Position numbers and translations under genes: made by a program
Part shown: positions 17,379 to 26,016 of the stretch, one piece after another
How positions within the stretch are numbered: position 1 is the first letter of the stretch
Layout: every line of letters starts with the position of its first letter
Assembly: GCF_050033475.1 (NCBI RefSeq)
Contig: NZ_CP188319.1
Coordinates: 1,240,001 to 1,304,000, forward strand
Direction: 5' to 3'
DNA from: Cetobacterium sp050033475
GTDB taxonomy: Bacteria; Fusobacteriota; Fusobacteriia; Fusobacteriales; Fusobacteriaceae
DNA length: 64,000 nt
Notes under the pieces: model-generated
The model's database searches: none
What the model was told of the DNA's origin: nothing
The model's input: the letters and a program-made list of their open reading frames with translations, nothing else

Positions 17379-17908
17379 ATTTTTTCCCCCTTAATATATT
17401 TATATATTATATTGCTCATGATATTGGCCACAGTCATAACCTTAGAGGAATGGGTCCTGTGATTTTTAATATCAGAATTAAAATCCCCCACAATATATCC
17501 CTGGGCAAATTTTCTAATTTTAATAGTTTCTAAATTAGTGCCTCCAATTCCATTGGCAGAAACAAAAAATTTATTTTTAGAATGCTCAATAAGAAGTTTT
17601 TTCATTTCTTTGTTATCGAAGGCTTCAACTAAAATATCACAGGAATCAATATATTTATCTATATTGGTGGAATCTATTTTTTCTATAATGGGAAAAACTT
17701 CAATTGCGGGATTTATTTTTTTTAGATTCTTTTCCAGTTGAAAAGGCTTATATAAATTTAAATCCTCTTGGAAGTAAAATTGTCTATTGAGGTTAGAGAG
17801 GTCAACCCTATCAAAGTCAATTAAAATAAGATTGTGGATACCTTCTCTAATTAGGTTCATGGCCACATTGGAACCTATGCCTCCACATCCAAAAATTCCA
17901 ATCTTCAT
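17375..17908 (-). CDS. thiF: ThiS adenylyltransferase ThiF (short form)
   Basis: E1-like enzyme that adenylates the C-terminal glycine of ThiS. The start is taken at 17908, where ATG overlaps the thiH stop (ATGA) and gives MKIGIFGCGGIGSNVAMNL, the nucleotide-binding loop. An in-frame TTG at 17920 is the alternative. At 177 residues it is shorter than E. coli ThiF (about 250) and lacks the C-terminal zinc CxxC region, as in the short ThiF forms of anaerobes. Conserved DRVDLSNLNRQ and a central Asp in VEAFDNKE are visible. Confidence 0.9.
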   Translation of the reverse strand: MKIGIFGCGGIGSNVAMNLIREGIHNLILIDFDRVDLSNLNRQFYFQEDLNLYKPFQLEKNLKKINPAIEVFPIIEKIDSTNIDKYIDSCDILVEAFDNKEMKKLLIEHSKNKFFVSANGIGGTNLETIKIRKFAQGYIVGDFNSDIKNHRTHSSKVMTVANIMSNIIYKYIKGEKI

Positions 17909-19017
17909 AGATTTAACCAATTTTTAAAAATTGGTTGATACCCCAGATTTTTTATGGCCTTTTCAATTTGGGAAACTGATCTATGGTCAGAGGTTTCAAA
18001 CTGTGGTAAAGTTTTTTTACTTATGGAATATCCACCAACCTCTGTGACAGAACCAGCGGAAAATTTTGTAACTCCCAGGGGAATTAAATTATCTCTGAAG
18101 TTGGAACTTTCTCTGGTGGAAATATTTATTCCAAGGGTAGGGAAAGCAATTCTATAGGCCATTAAAATTTGAACTAGGTATCTATCATCTAAAATATTTT
18201 CTCCAGAAATATTATTAAAGGCCTCTCTTATTCTTGGAAGAGAAATGGAAATTTCACTATTTAAAAAATTATTCATAAGATATTTTCCATGGAGACCACT
18301 TAAAAATCCTTCTTCTACAATATTTCCTAAACCAAAAAGAGTTCCAATATTTATAGCTCTAAGATTTGCTTCACCAGCTCTTTGAGGAGTATCAAGTCTA
18401 TATCTATAGTCACTTTTTTTCCCCTCTAGATGGAAATTTTTATATAATTCTTCATTATAACATTCCTGATAAACAGTTACACCATCTAAGCCAACTTTAA
18501 AAAGCTCTTCATAATGATTTTTATCCATGGGATGAATTTCAATAATAACTGTGGAAAAATATTTTTTTAATATTTCAATAGCTTTGGAAAGATATTCAAT
18601 GGAGTTAACTGTACTTTCTCCAGTTAAAAGAATTATATTGTCTAATTTTAGATTTTCAGAAATATATTTAGCTTCAGTTTCTATTTCCTCGTAGGTTAAA
18701 TGTCTTCTTTTAATCCCATTGGATTTTTTAAAGGCACAGTAGGTACATTCATTGTCACAAATGTTGGAAATATATAGGGGACCATAAAGCTGAATTTCCT
18801 TTCCGAAATATTGTATTGAAATTTCATTGGCTTTTTGGGCCATGATTTCAAGAATGTCAGAGGAAATATTAGGCTTTAGTAGAGCTAGAAAATCTAAATC
18901 CTCTAAATTTTTTTTCCCAGAATTATTTATAATAGATTTTATTTTTTCAGTGGAAATATTAGAGAAAAAATTTTCATAATTAAAATTTTTATATTTTTCA
19001 ATTACAGAATAAAACAT
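17905..19017 (-). CDS. thiH: 2-iminoacetate synthase ThiH (radical SAM)
   Basis: 370-residue radical-SAM enzyme that cleaves tyrosine to 2-iminoacetate (dehydroglycine) for thiazole formation under anaerobic conditions. The cluster motif is CDNECTYC (C87, C91, C94), followed by FKKSNGIKRRHLTYEE. The C-terminal ThiH/BATS region is present. Having ThiH rather than the oxygen-using ThiO fits an anaerobe. It starts nine bases after thiG and overlaps thiF by 4. Confidence 0.96.
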   Translation of the reverse strand: MFYSVIEKYKNFNYENFFSNISTEKIKSIINNSGKKNLEDLDFLALLKPNISSDILEIMAQKANEISIQYFGKEIQLYGPLYISNICDNECTYCAFKKSNGIKRRHLTYEEIETEAKYISENLKLDNIILLTGESTVNSIEYLSKAIEILKKYFSTVIIEIHPMDKNHYEELFKVGLDGVTVYQECYNEELYKNFHLEGKKSDYRYRLDTPQRAGEANLRAINIGTLFGLGNIVEEGFLSGLHGKYLMNNFLNSEISISLPRIREAFNNISGENILDDRYLVQILMAYRIAFPTLGINISTRESSNFRDNLIPLGVTKFSAGSVTEVGGYSISKKTLPQFETSDHRSVSQIEKAIKNLGYQPIFKNWLNL

Positions 19018-19026
19018 AAGCCCTCC

Positions 19027-19794
19027 TTAATCTCTTAGAAAACCAGTTAGGGGAGATGAAGCTACTGCTTCCTTTGAAACCTTGGAACATTTGGCAAGAT
19101 AAGCTCTTCTTCCTGCTTGGACAGCTTCCTTAAATGCTTCACCCATGGCAACTGGATCTGGACTTGTGGCAATGGCAGTGTCTACAAGAACAGCACAGAC
19201 TCCCATTTCCATAGCTTCACAGGCATGGGAAGGTTTTCCAATACCGGCGTCCACAATAATTGGCAGTGAAGAGTTTTCCACAAGAATTTCAATCATAGGT
19301 TTTGTTAGAAGTCCTCTGTTAGAACCAATGGGAGCACCTAGGGGCATAATTGCCGATGCACCAGCTTTTTCTAATTTTTTAGCCACAATTAAATCGGGAT
19401 TTATGTAGGGCATAACTATAAATCCTTCCTTGGCTAAAACTTCTGTGGCCTTTATGGTTTCTTCGTTATCAGGCATCAGATATTTCATATCGTTGATAAT
19501 TTCTATTTTTATAAAGTCACCACATCCAGCAGCTCTGGCAATTCTAGCAATTTTTATAGCCTCTTCAGCAGTTCTAGCTCCACTGGTATTAGGTAGGAGC
19601 TGAATATTTTTAGGAATATATTCTAAAATATTTTCAGTTTTTCCTGTTAAGTCAACTCTTCTTAGAGCTACAGTAATCATTTGACTAGAACTTTTTTCTA
19701 GCATTGGGGAAATTAAATTAAAATTTGAAAATTTACCTGTTCCAGTAATTAGTCTGCTGGAAAATTCCTTATTGCCAATTAATAATTTATCCAT
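19027..19794 (-). CDS. thiG: Thiazole synthase ThiG
   Basis: 255-residue TIM-barrel enzyme that builds the thiazole phosphate carboxylate from deoxyxylulose phosphate, ThiS-thiocarboxylate and dehydroglycine. Motifs include SRLITGTGKFSNF, QLLPNTSGARTAEEA, FIKIEIINDMKYL, ASAIMPLGAPIGSNRGL and IIVDAGIGKPSHACEAMEMG. It sits six bases after thiS. Confidence 0.97.
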   Translation of the reverse strand: MDKLLIGNKEFSSRLITGTGKFSNFNLISPMLEKSSSQMITVALRRVDLTGKTENILEYIPKNIQLLPNTSGARTAEEAIKIARIARAAGCGDFIKIEIINDMKYLMPDNEETIKATEVLAKEGFIVMPYINPDLIVAKKLEKAGASAIMPLGAPIGSNRGLLTKPMIEILVENSSLPIIVDAGIGKPSHACEAMEMGVCAVLVDTAIATSPDPVAMGEAFKEAVQAGRRAYLAKCSKVSKEAVASSPLTGFLRD

Positions 19795-19800
19795 TTTATT

Positions 19801-19998
19801 TTATCCTCCAGATACAAATCTTAAAACTTCGACTTTATCATTTTCTTTCAGGGAAAGATGAAAATCATCCTGAGAAATAATATTATCATTTAGTAAGATA
19901 ACAGTTCCCTCTAAATTTAAATTTAGAGAAATAAAAAGTTCATAAAGAGAAAGTTTTTTATTAAAATCTTTTTCTTCACCATTTAAATAAAATTTCAT
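19801..19998 (-). CDS. thiS: Sulfur carrier protein ThiS
   Basis: 65-residue ubiquitin-fold carrier ending in the required Gly-Gly (RFVSGG). The start at 19998 gives MKFYLNGEEKDF and is preceded by CCTTGGAGG (19999-20011 on the minus strand). A longer in-frame version would run back through the riboswitch terminator and is rejected. First gene of the thi operon. Confidence 0.95.
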   Translation of the reverse strand: MKFYLNGEEKDFNKKLSLYELFISLNLNLEGTVILLNDNIISQDDFHLSLKENDKVEVLRFVSGG

Positions 19999-20013
19999 AA
20001 AACCTCCAAGGAA

Positions 20014-20045
20014 ATAAAAAAAGCTGTGCGTCAAAAGCACAGCTT
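20014..20045 (-). terminator. Riboswitch-controlled terminator ahead of thiS
   Basis: On the minus strand AAGCTGTGC pairs with GCACAGCTT and is followed by a T run, directly between the TPP aptamer and the thiS ribosome site. This indicates transcription attenuation when TPP is bound. Confidence 0.85.
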
Positions 20046-20079
20046 AAAATCCTACTTAAAATAAAATTATAGCAGAAAT

Positions 20080-20169
20080 TTAGTGCTTTCCTACGCTAGT
20101 TTTAACTAGATCAGGTTCAAAGGGTCGGTGAATTCACCTCTCAGCCCCCTGTGGGGCACCCCTAGCATT
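20080..20169 (-). promoter_or_regulatory. TPP riboswitch (THI element)
   Basis: On the minus strand the conserved aptamer pieces are visible in order: GCTAGGGGTGCC, GGGGGCTGAGAGG, ACCCTTTGAACCTGATC, CTAGCGTAGGAAAGC. P1 can form between TGCT and AGCA at the ends. It binds thiamine pyrophosphate and controls the downstream thiSGHFE genes through the adjacent terminator. Confidence 0.96.
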
Positions 20170-20180
20170 CTGGAAAGAAT

Positions 20181-20208
20181 ATTATACCTAAATGATATTA
20201 AAGTCAAA
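20181..20208 (-). promoter_or_regulatory. Promoter of the thi operon
   Basis: On the minus strand TATAAT (20181-20186) is preceded by TTTGAC (20203-20208, 16-base spacer). It lies immediately upstream of the riboswitch. Confidence 0.65.
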
Positions 20209-20271
20209 TTAAAATAAAAATATTTGAATGAATATATACAATAGTATTTTTTTAATAATTAAGGTTTTTAA

Positions 20272-20295
20272 TATTATTTTGGTTTTAAAATAATA
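20272..20295. promoter_or_regulatory. AT-rich palindrome upstream of the BCCT operon
   Basis: Arms TATTATTTT and AAAATAATA are separated by six bases (20281-20286). Possible operator, or chance in AT-rich DNA. Confidence 0.3.
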
Positions 20296-20350
20296 CAATT
20301 CGCTCTTTAAAAGTATCTATTTTGGTAAAGAAACGAAAAAAAATAAAAAA

Positions 20351-20368
20351 AATAAGGTAAACCTTATT
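20351..20368. promoter_or_regulatory. Perfect palindrome upstream of the BCCT gene
   Basis: AATAAGGT-AA-ACCTTATT, 33 bases before the start codon, in a leader with no recognisable riboswitch. A transcription-factor site is plausible. The rest of the 20211-20400 gap shows no other structure I can support. Confidence 0.35.
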
Positions 20369-20400
20369 AATAAAAAAAATAAAAATATGAGGAGGAATAA

Positions 20401-21918
20401 ATGCTTAAGAAAAAAGACAATACATTATTCTACACATCTCTAGGTTTAACCTTAATATTTGCAATATGGGGATTAATTGATCCAAAATCCCTAACAACTA
20501 ATTTATGGGCATGGGTATATGACTTTCATAAAACATTTAACTGGTTCACAATATTTTTACCATTAAGTTTTTTAATTATATTATTAGGAATTGCATTTTC
20601 TAAATATGGAGAAGTTAAATTAGGTCCTAAGAATTCAAAACCTGAATTTTCAACTTTCTCTTGGATAGCAATGTTATTTACGGCGGGAATTGGTGTTGGA
20701 TTGGTAAACTTTGGAGTTGCTGAGCCAGTGGTTCACTATTTATATTCTCCAAAGGGATTAGCAGGAGGCTATAACAATATAGAAGCTGGAAAACAAGCTT
20801 TATCTTTAGCATTGTATAACTGGGGAATACCTGCTTGGTCAATCTATGCAATGTCAGGATTAGTTGTAGGTTACTTCTCTTATCATAGAAATACAAATTA
20901 TTTACCTGGAAGTCCAATAGAGGAAGGATTTTCAGATAAAAAATGGAGTAAAAAAGTTGGATTATTTACAAATATTTTAGCGACCAGTGCAGCGGCTTTA
21001 ACAGTTGCAGCGTCAATAGGACTTGGAGTTTTCCAAGTAAAAAATGCAGTTGAAGCAATAACTGGTTTATCTTTAAGTGGTTCAGGAATGGCAATTGGTA
21101 TTCTATTAGTTTTATTTGTTGGATATACTTTACCAGCAATTTTACCTTTAGGAAAGGGAATGAAATTTTTAGGAGATTTTAACATCATAGTTGCCTTAGG
21201 AATATTATTATTTACATTTATTTTGGGACCAACTAGATTCTTTATGGAAATGATACTTTCAACTTTAGGAAGAACTTTAACAGATTTAATAACTGTTGGA
21301 ACATCCACATATATATTCCAAGAAAAAGCATGGTTCAATGATTGGACTTTAACAACTATGATTTGGTGGATTTCATGGACTCCATTCACAGGGGTATTTA
21401 TAGCAAGAATTTCTAAGGGAAGAACTTTAAGAGAGTTCATATTAGGAACCATTGGAATACCAACATTCTTTTTAGTAATTTGGTTTAGCGTATTTGGTGG
21501 ATATGGAATATTAAATGATATTTTAGGGAATAAAGCTATTTCCTCTTATATAATAAACAATCCAAATGACGTATACTTATCATTTATTATGGTTTTACAG
21601 AGTTTACCTATTTTTAAAATCACAGGGGTTCTATTTGTAATTTTAATATTTGTGTTCTTATCTACAAGTGCAACAAGTTCTGCAATTGCTTTAAGTATGA
21701 TGTCGAACAATGGATCAGAAAATGCTCCGAAAACCAGAACAATTATTTGGTGTATAGTGATGGGAATAATTGCTTCAGCCAATGTTTTAACAGGGACTTT
21801 AAATGGAGTAAGGGCAATAGCAGTATTTTTAGGATTACCATATTTATTCTTTTTAATTCTACAGATATCGGCTTTTATCAGAGCAATAAGACATGATGTA
21901 AATAGTAGGAGGGTTTAA
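20401..21918 (+). CDS. BCCT-family transporter (betaine/choline/carnitine)
   Basis: 505-residue inner-membrane transporter with about twelve hydrophobic segments. Family features include FTAGIGVGLVNFGVAEPVVH in the fourth helix region and the BCCT signature around TLTTMIWWISWTPFTGVFIA followed by RISKGRTLREF. Ribosome site GAGGAGG. It is followed after two bases by a small membrane protein and then by a carnitine/choline-type acyltransferase, so the likely cargo is carnitine, choline or a betaine. Whether it is a symporter or a CaiT-like exchanger cannot be read from the sequence. Confidence 0.92.
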   Translation: MLKKKDNTLFYTSLGLTLIFAIWGLIDPKSLTTNLWAWVYDFHKTFNWFTIFLPLSFLIILLGIAFSKYGEVKLGPKNSKPEFSTFSWIAMLFTAGIGVGLVNFGVAEPVVHYLYSPKGLAGGYNNIEAGKQALSLALYNWGIPAWSIYAMSGLVVGYFSYHRNTNYLPGSPIEEGFSDKKWSKKVGLFTNILATSAAALTVAASIGLGVFQVKNAVEAITGLSLSGSGMAIGILLVLFVGYTLPAILPLGKGMKFLGDFNIIVALGILLFTFILGPTRFFMEMILSTLGRTLTDLITVGTSTYIFQEKAWFNDWTLTTMIWWISWTPFTGVFIARISKGRTLREFILGTIGIPTFFLVIWFSVFGGYGILNDILGNKAISSYIINNPNDVYLSFIMVLQSLPIFKITGVLFVILIFVFLSTSATSSAIALSMMSNNGSENAPKTRTIIWCIVMGIIASANVLTGTLNGVRAIAVFLGLPYLFFLILQISAFIRAIRHDVNSRRV

Positions 21919-21920
21919 TT

Positions 21921-22121
21921 ATGAATATAACAGAAGTTGCAAAAATAACTTATGAGTCAGGATTAGTACAAGAATCTATGAAATATTCCTTTGTGGAAGC
22001 AGTGGCAATTATAGCAATGCTAGGATTTATAGTATGGAACTTTAAATTGGTTTATGATCCAGTGGGAGCACCTATTCCAGCGAAGGAAGACTTAAAGGAA
22101 TTAAAAGCAAATACATTATAA
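21921..22121 (+). CDS. Small single-pass membrane protein linked to the BCCT transporter
   Basis: 66 residues with one predicted membrane helix (FVEAVAIIAMLGFIVWNF) and a short charged C-terminal tail. It starts two bases after the transporter stop, with AGGAGGG upstream, and is followed by the acyltransferase 18 bases later. I do not recognise a family. Position and size suggest an accessory subunit or stabiliser of the transporter; this is inference. Confidence 0.7.
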   Translation: MNITEVAKITYESGLVQESMKYSFVEAVAIIAMLGFIVWNFKLVYDPVGAPIPAKEDLKELKANTL

Positions 22122-22139
22122 AAAATTGGAGGGCTTCCT

Positions 22140-23837
22140 GTGGAAAATAATAAATTATTAGTTTTACCAATTCCAGAATTAGATAAGACATTTAATAAGT
22201 ATAATTTATGGACAGAAAGTTTTAGACAAAAAAATAATATAGAATATAATTTTCAAAGGGAAAAAGGATTTATAAATAATATTTCAGGTAAATTAAATGA
22301 TAAATTAAAAATTAAATATGAAAGTGTATATCCAAATAGTTGGTTAGAGGATTGGTGGTTAGAAGGATACTTATCAGGAAGAGAAGCTGTAACTATAGAA
22401 AGTAATTTTTCAGCAAAGGTAAATTTTGGATTAGAATCTTTTTCTCATGAGGAGTTATTAAATAGATTAATTTTTTCTATGGTTCAAGTAAAAAATGAAT
22501 ATCTGCTAAATGGCTTTAATGAAAAGAAGAATTTTTATAACAAACCTCTATGTAGAAAACAATTGGAAATTTTAAAAGGAGCATCGAGGGTTTTCAATGA
22601 GGAACAGGATCAATATAATATTGCTAAAAATTCTAACTATATGACACTTTTTTATGGAAATAATCTTTATAAAATAAATGTTCAAGGAAATAATAAAAAG
22701 AACTATGACAAAATATTAAAAGAAATTTTAAATCAAAACATAGAGAAAAAATATTCCTTAGGAACAATTAGTTTTGATGATAGAAATGGCGATATTTCTT
22801 TACAAAATAAATTAAGAGAAAAAAATAAAAAGTTCTTTTCGACTATAGAAAATAGTATTTTTAATATAACAATAATCAATCAAGAGTTCAAAAATGAAGA
22901 TGAGAAGATAAAATTTAATTTATTGCTGAACGGAGAAAACTCTTATGTTTATAAACCTTTAAACTTTATATATAACTTACATAATAAGGAATTATTTATA
23001 AATGTAGAGCATACATATCAAGATGGATTAACAATTTTAGAGATTTTAGAAAGAACTAAGTATTATTTAGATAATTATATTCATTATAGTGGAGCAACTG
23101 AGAGCAGTTATAATTTAATAGAAGAGAATATTTCTCAAGAGGAAGAAATATATTTACATTCTTTAAAGAAAAAATATTTAGATAAAATAGGGAATATAGA
23201 TTTTAAAAAGTTACTTATTCCAATAGGAGAATTAAAAAATAGAAAATATAGTAAGGATGCATTTATTCAAATGTGTATTCAATATGCTGTTAGAAAAACC
23301 TATGGAGAATATAAAGGAACTTATGAAGCTGTGGATATGAAAGAGTACAAAGGTGGAAGAACAGAGTGTATAAGACCAAATTCTAAGGAAGCTATGGAAT
23401 TGGTAGAGGCTATGTTGGCAAATAAGGATATATTCCTTTTAAAGGAATTATATAATAAAGCTGAGAATGAACATAAAACAAGAATAAAAGAATGTAAAAA
23501 GGGATATGGCTTAGATAGACATTTCTTTGGATTAAAACAATTTATAAATGAATTGCCTGAAACAGAAAGAGAATTAACGGTGGAATTTTTTAATAATCCT
23601 ACTTTGAAAAAGTTTACAGAAAATTTCATTTCAACAACTTCTTTAGGACATAATGAAGTTATGGGGCAACCAATATTTTGTCCTGTTGTAAAGGAAGGAA
23701 TAGGAATTTCCTATGAGCAGAATGAAAATAATATTGAATTTAATTTATCAACTTATATTGATCAGATAGAAAACTTAAATATCTTTATGATAAATTTAAA
23801 AGAAGGATTCAGTATATTAAAGGAAATTAATTTATAA
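22140..23837 (+). CDS. Choline/carnitine O-acyltransferase family protein
   Basis: 565 residues, GTG start after GGAGGG. The N-terminus LPIPELDKTFNKYN matches the family start (LPxPxLxxTxxxYL). The catalytic histidine is H291 in VEHTYQDGLTIL, matching the EHxxx(D/E)G motif of carnitine acetyltransferase. GRTECIRPNS, YGLDRHFFGLK and ISTTSLGHNEVMGQP ... VVKEGIGISY are the other family blocks. These enzymes move acyl groups between CoA and carnitine or choline and are typical of eukaryotes; bacterial members are uncommon. Cytoplasmic, cotranscribed with the BCCT transporter. Acceptor and acyl length are not determined. Confidence 0.88.
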   Translation: MENNKLLVLPIPELDKTFNKYNLWTESFRQKNNIEYNFQREKGFINNISGKLNDKLKIKYESVYPNSWLEDWWLEGYLSGREAVTIESNFSAKVNFGLESFSHEELLNRLIFSMVQVKNEYLLNGFNEKKNFYNKPLCRKQLEILKGASRVFNEEQDQYNIAKNSNYMTLFYGNNLYKINVQGNNKKNYDKILKEILNQNIEKKYSLGTISFDDRNGDISLQNKLREKNKKFFSTIENSIFNITIINQEFKNEDEKIKFNLLLNGENSYVYKPLNFIYNLHNKELFINVEHTYQDGLTILEILERTKYYLDNYIHYSGATESSYNLIEENISQEEEIYLHSLKKKYLDKIGNIDFKKLLIPIGELKNRKYSKDAFIQMCIQYAVRKTYGEYKGTYEAVDMKEYKGGRTECIRPNSKEAMELVEAMLANKDIFLLKELYNKAENEHKTRIKECKKGYGLDRHFFGLKQFINELPETERELTVEFFNNPTLKKFTENFISTTSLGHNEVMGQPIFCPVVKEGIGISYEQNENNIEFNLSTYIDQIENLNIFMINLKEGFSILKEINL

Positions 23838-23845
23838 TTAATTGT

Positions 23846-23886
23846 AAACTCTCATGACTAGTATATAATCATGGGAGTTTATTTTT
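23846..23886 (+). terminator. Terminator of the BCCT-acyltransferase operon
   Basis: Arms AAACTCTCATGA and TCATGGGAGTTT followed by ATTTTT. It separates this operon from the sensor/LytTR genes. Confidence 0.8.
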
Positions 23887-23901
23887 GTTAAGGAGATAGA
23901 A

Positions 23902-25350
23902 ATGATAGGAAATAGGTTTAATGGTGTTTTGAAAGTTTTTAATGATAATATTTCTCCAGATATAATTTTAAATATGGAGAACATGCAATTATTTTATCAG
24001 AAATATATATTTATTTTATTATCTGTAAGTACAATTATTTATATATTGACCTTTTGGGTTTTTGATTTGAAAAAAAATAATATAAAAAATAAATGTTGGA
24101 AAGAATTTATAATATCTTTCCAAGGGGTACTAATTTGTGAATTATTTTATGTAACAATGCCATTTAAAAGCTTAAAAATAATATTTTATATATTATCAAA
24201 GGTATTTTTCATTAATGGAATGGTAAATACTTTTCTAATAATAAATAAAAATTTTAGTTGGGAAAGTTTAAAGAAAATTAATAATAAAAAAATACTTATA
24301 AGTTTAGGAATTATTTTAGGAGCAATTGAAAGTTTTTTAGTTTTAAATTTAGAATTAAAAAATATTTATGAAAAAATAATATTTTTTTCTATAAATAATT
24401 TATATTTATTGTTCAGTATATTTTTATTTTTATACTGGTTAAAGAATTTTTTTAAAACAAAAAAAATAATAGGAACATATTTTTATTTAAGTTTTTTTAA
24501 TCTTTTAAATGGAATAATTTTATTTCTAGAGGAGGGGTATGTTTATAATAATTACTATACAATTGGATTAATGCTTAGTATGGTATTAAACTTATCCTTA
24601 CAAAAAAATGTTTATTTAGAAGAAACAGAAAAAAAATATAAGGAATATATTAATCTTTTGGGAAAAAATTTAATTTTTAATTATACAATAGCTCTTTTTT
24701 CTACATTTATAAATTATAATACTTATTTAGTTTTATTAATATTTTTTCTAATTTTTATTGAAATGGCCTATTACTTATATAATTTTAATAAATTATTAAT
24801 AGAATATAATTCTAAAAGTATAATTTCTAAATTAAGATTAATAAATTCAGTGGATTTATTTTTAGAATACTTTGAAAAGGAAGTAAAAGAAATTTTTCAT
24901 GTGGAAGAGTGTAAATTATTGATTTTAAGAAAAAATCCTATAGAAAATAGTTCTTATAAGTTTGATAAATATCCCTATTATAATGAAAATATTGAATTTG
25001 AAGGAAAAATATATGATTTAGGATTAAAATTAATATATTTAAATAATCAATTGGGAATGGTTTTTATTAGAGATAAAAGAATTTTATTTTATAAGAAAAA
25101 ATTAAGAGAGTTACAAATTTTTTTAGAAAATATATCTTTTCTTTTGGATAATCTTTTATTAAAAAATTTACATGATGAATTGGCTACGGAGGAATGTAAA
25201 AAATTACAGGAAAAAAATATAAAAATATCTGATGAACTATTTTATACTAAAGAAATTCTAAAGATTATTTCTAAAAAAAATACCATAGAAGAAATAAAAA
25301 AAATAATTGATAATAATTTCCAATTTGAAAAGAGGGATTATTATGAATAG
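23902..25350 (+). CDS. Multi-pass membrane protein with cytosolic sensor-like C-terminus
   Basis: 482 residues. About eight hydrophobic segments fill roughly residues 30-310, followed by a soluble region of about 170 residues with a GAF-like strand/helix pattern and a terminal coiled coil. No histidine-kinase H-box or ATP-binding motifs are visible. It overlaps the following LytTR regulator by eight bases. I infer a signal-receiving membrane partner for that regulator, possibly for the substrate of the neighbouring transport operon. No named family recognised. Confidence 0.55.
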   Translation: MIGNRFNGVLKVFNDNISPDIILNMENMQLFYQKYIFILLSVSTIIYILTFWVFDLKKNNIKNKCWKEFIISFQGVLICELFYVTMPFKSLKIIFYILSKVFFINGMVNTFLIINKNFSWESLKKINNKKILISLGIILGAIESFLVLNLELKNIYEKIIFFSINNLYLLFSIFLFLYWLKNFFKTKKIIGTYFYLSFFNLLNGIILFLEEGYVYNNYYTIGLMLSMVLNLSLQKNVYLEETEKKYKEYINLLGKNLIFNYTIALFSTFINYNTYLVLLIFFLIFIEMAYYLYNFNKLLIEYNSKSIISKLRLINSVDLFLEYFEKEVKEIFHVEECKLLILRKNPIENSSYKFDKYPYYNENIEFEGKIYDLGLKLIYLNNQLGMVFIRDKRILFYKKKLRELQIFLENISFLLDNLLLKNLHDELATEECKKLQEKNIKISDELFYTKEILKIISKKNTIEEIKKIIDNNFQFEKRDYYE

Positions 25351-26008
25351 ATTTTATTATATGGGCAACAAAACATTTCTCTTTTTATTATCTGAAGTTT
25401 TAGAAGAGAATATTCAAGATATATCTTCTGGAAATATAGAAATTGATGGTGAGAATAATATTTTAATACTAGAGGATTTAGAAAAAATAGAAGAGATTGA
25501 AAAATATAGAGATAAATTAAAAATGACTCTTTGTTATGCGGATATATTAAAGACAAAGTATTTAAATTTTTCTTTAGAGAAATCATTGAATATAAGATTT
25601 TATGAAAAAAATCAATATATAGATATTAATAATATTATAAATGAAATGAAAAAAATTAAATTAAACTTTGAAGATAAGATTTTAGTTTCAGATTTTTCCG
25701 AAGAAGTTTTGATTAATTTAAATAAAATTGATTATTTTTCCTACGATAGAAATAATAAAAAAGCTTTTTTAAAATTTAAAGATCAAAAAATTTTCTTAAG
25801 AAAAACTTTAAGTGAACTAGAAGATATATTACCTGAGGAATATTTTTTTAGAATAGAAAGAAGTTACATAGTTAATATAAACCAAATAATTCATATTAAT
25901 TACAAGGAAGAATATATTATTTTTGAAAGTTTAGAAAAAATTTATGTTAATAAATTAAAATTAAAAAATTTATCTCAAGTTTTAGAACAAAAATATAAAA
26001 CAATATAG
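25343..26008 (+). CDS. LytTR-family transcription regulator with degenerate N-terminal domain
   Basis: 221 residues from the ATG at 25343, with GAGGGATT upstream; a start at 25307 would overlap the previous gene further and lacks support. The C-terminal ~100 residues are a LytTR DNA-binding domain (YFSYDRNNKKAFLKFKDQ, then EEYFFRIERSYIVNINQI). The N-terminal ~110 residues have receiver-like size and secondary structure but no clear phospho-acceptor Asp pocket, so control may not be by phosphorylation. Coupled to the upstream membrane protein and followed by an MFS gene. Confidence 0.8.
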   Translation: MNRFYYMGNKTFLFLLSEVLEENIQDISSGNIEIDGENNILILEDLEKIEEIEKYRDKLKMTLCYADILKTKYLNFSLEKSLNIRFYEKNQYIDINNIINEMKKIKLNFEDKILVSDFSEEVLINLNKIDYFSYDRNNKKAFLKFKDQKIFLRKTLSELEDILPEEYFFRIERSYIVNINQIIHINYKEEYIIFESLEKIYVNKLKLKNLSQVLEQKYKTI

Positions 26009-26016
26009 GAGAAAAA

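Noticed and set aside
19999..20040. N-terminal extension of ThiS
   Set aside because: It would be coded by the riboswitch terminator and ribosome site.
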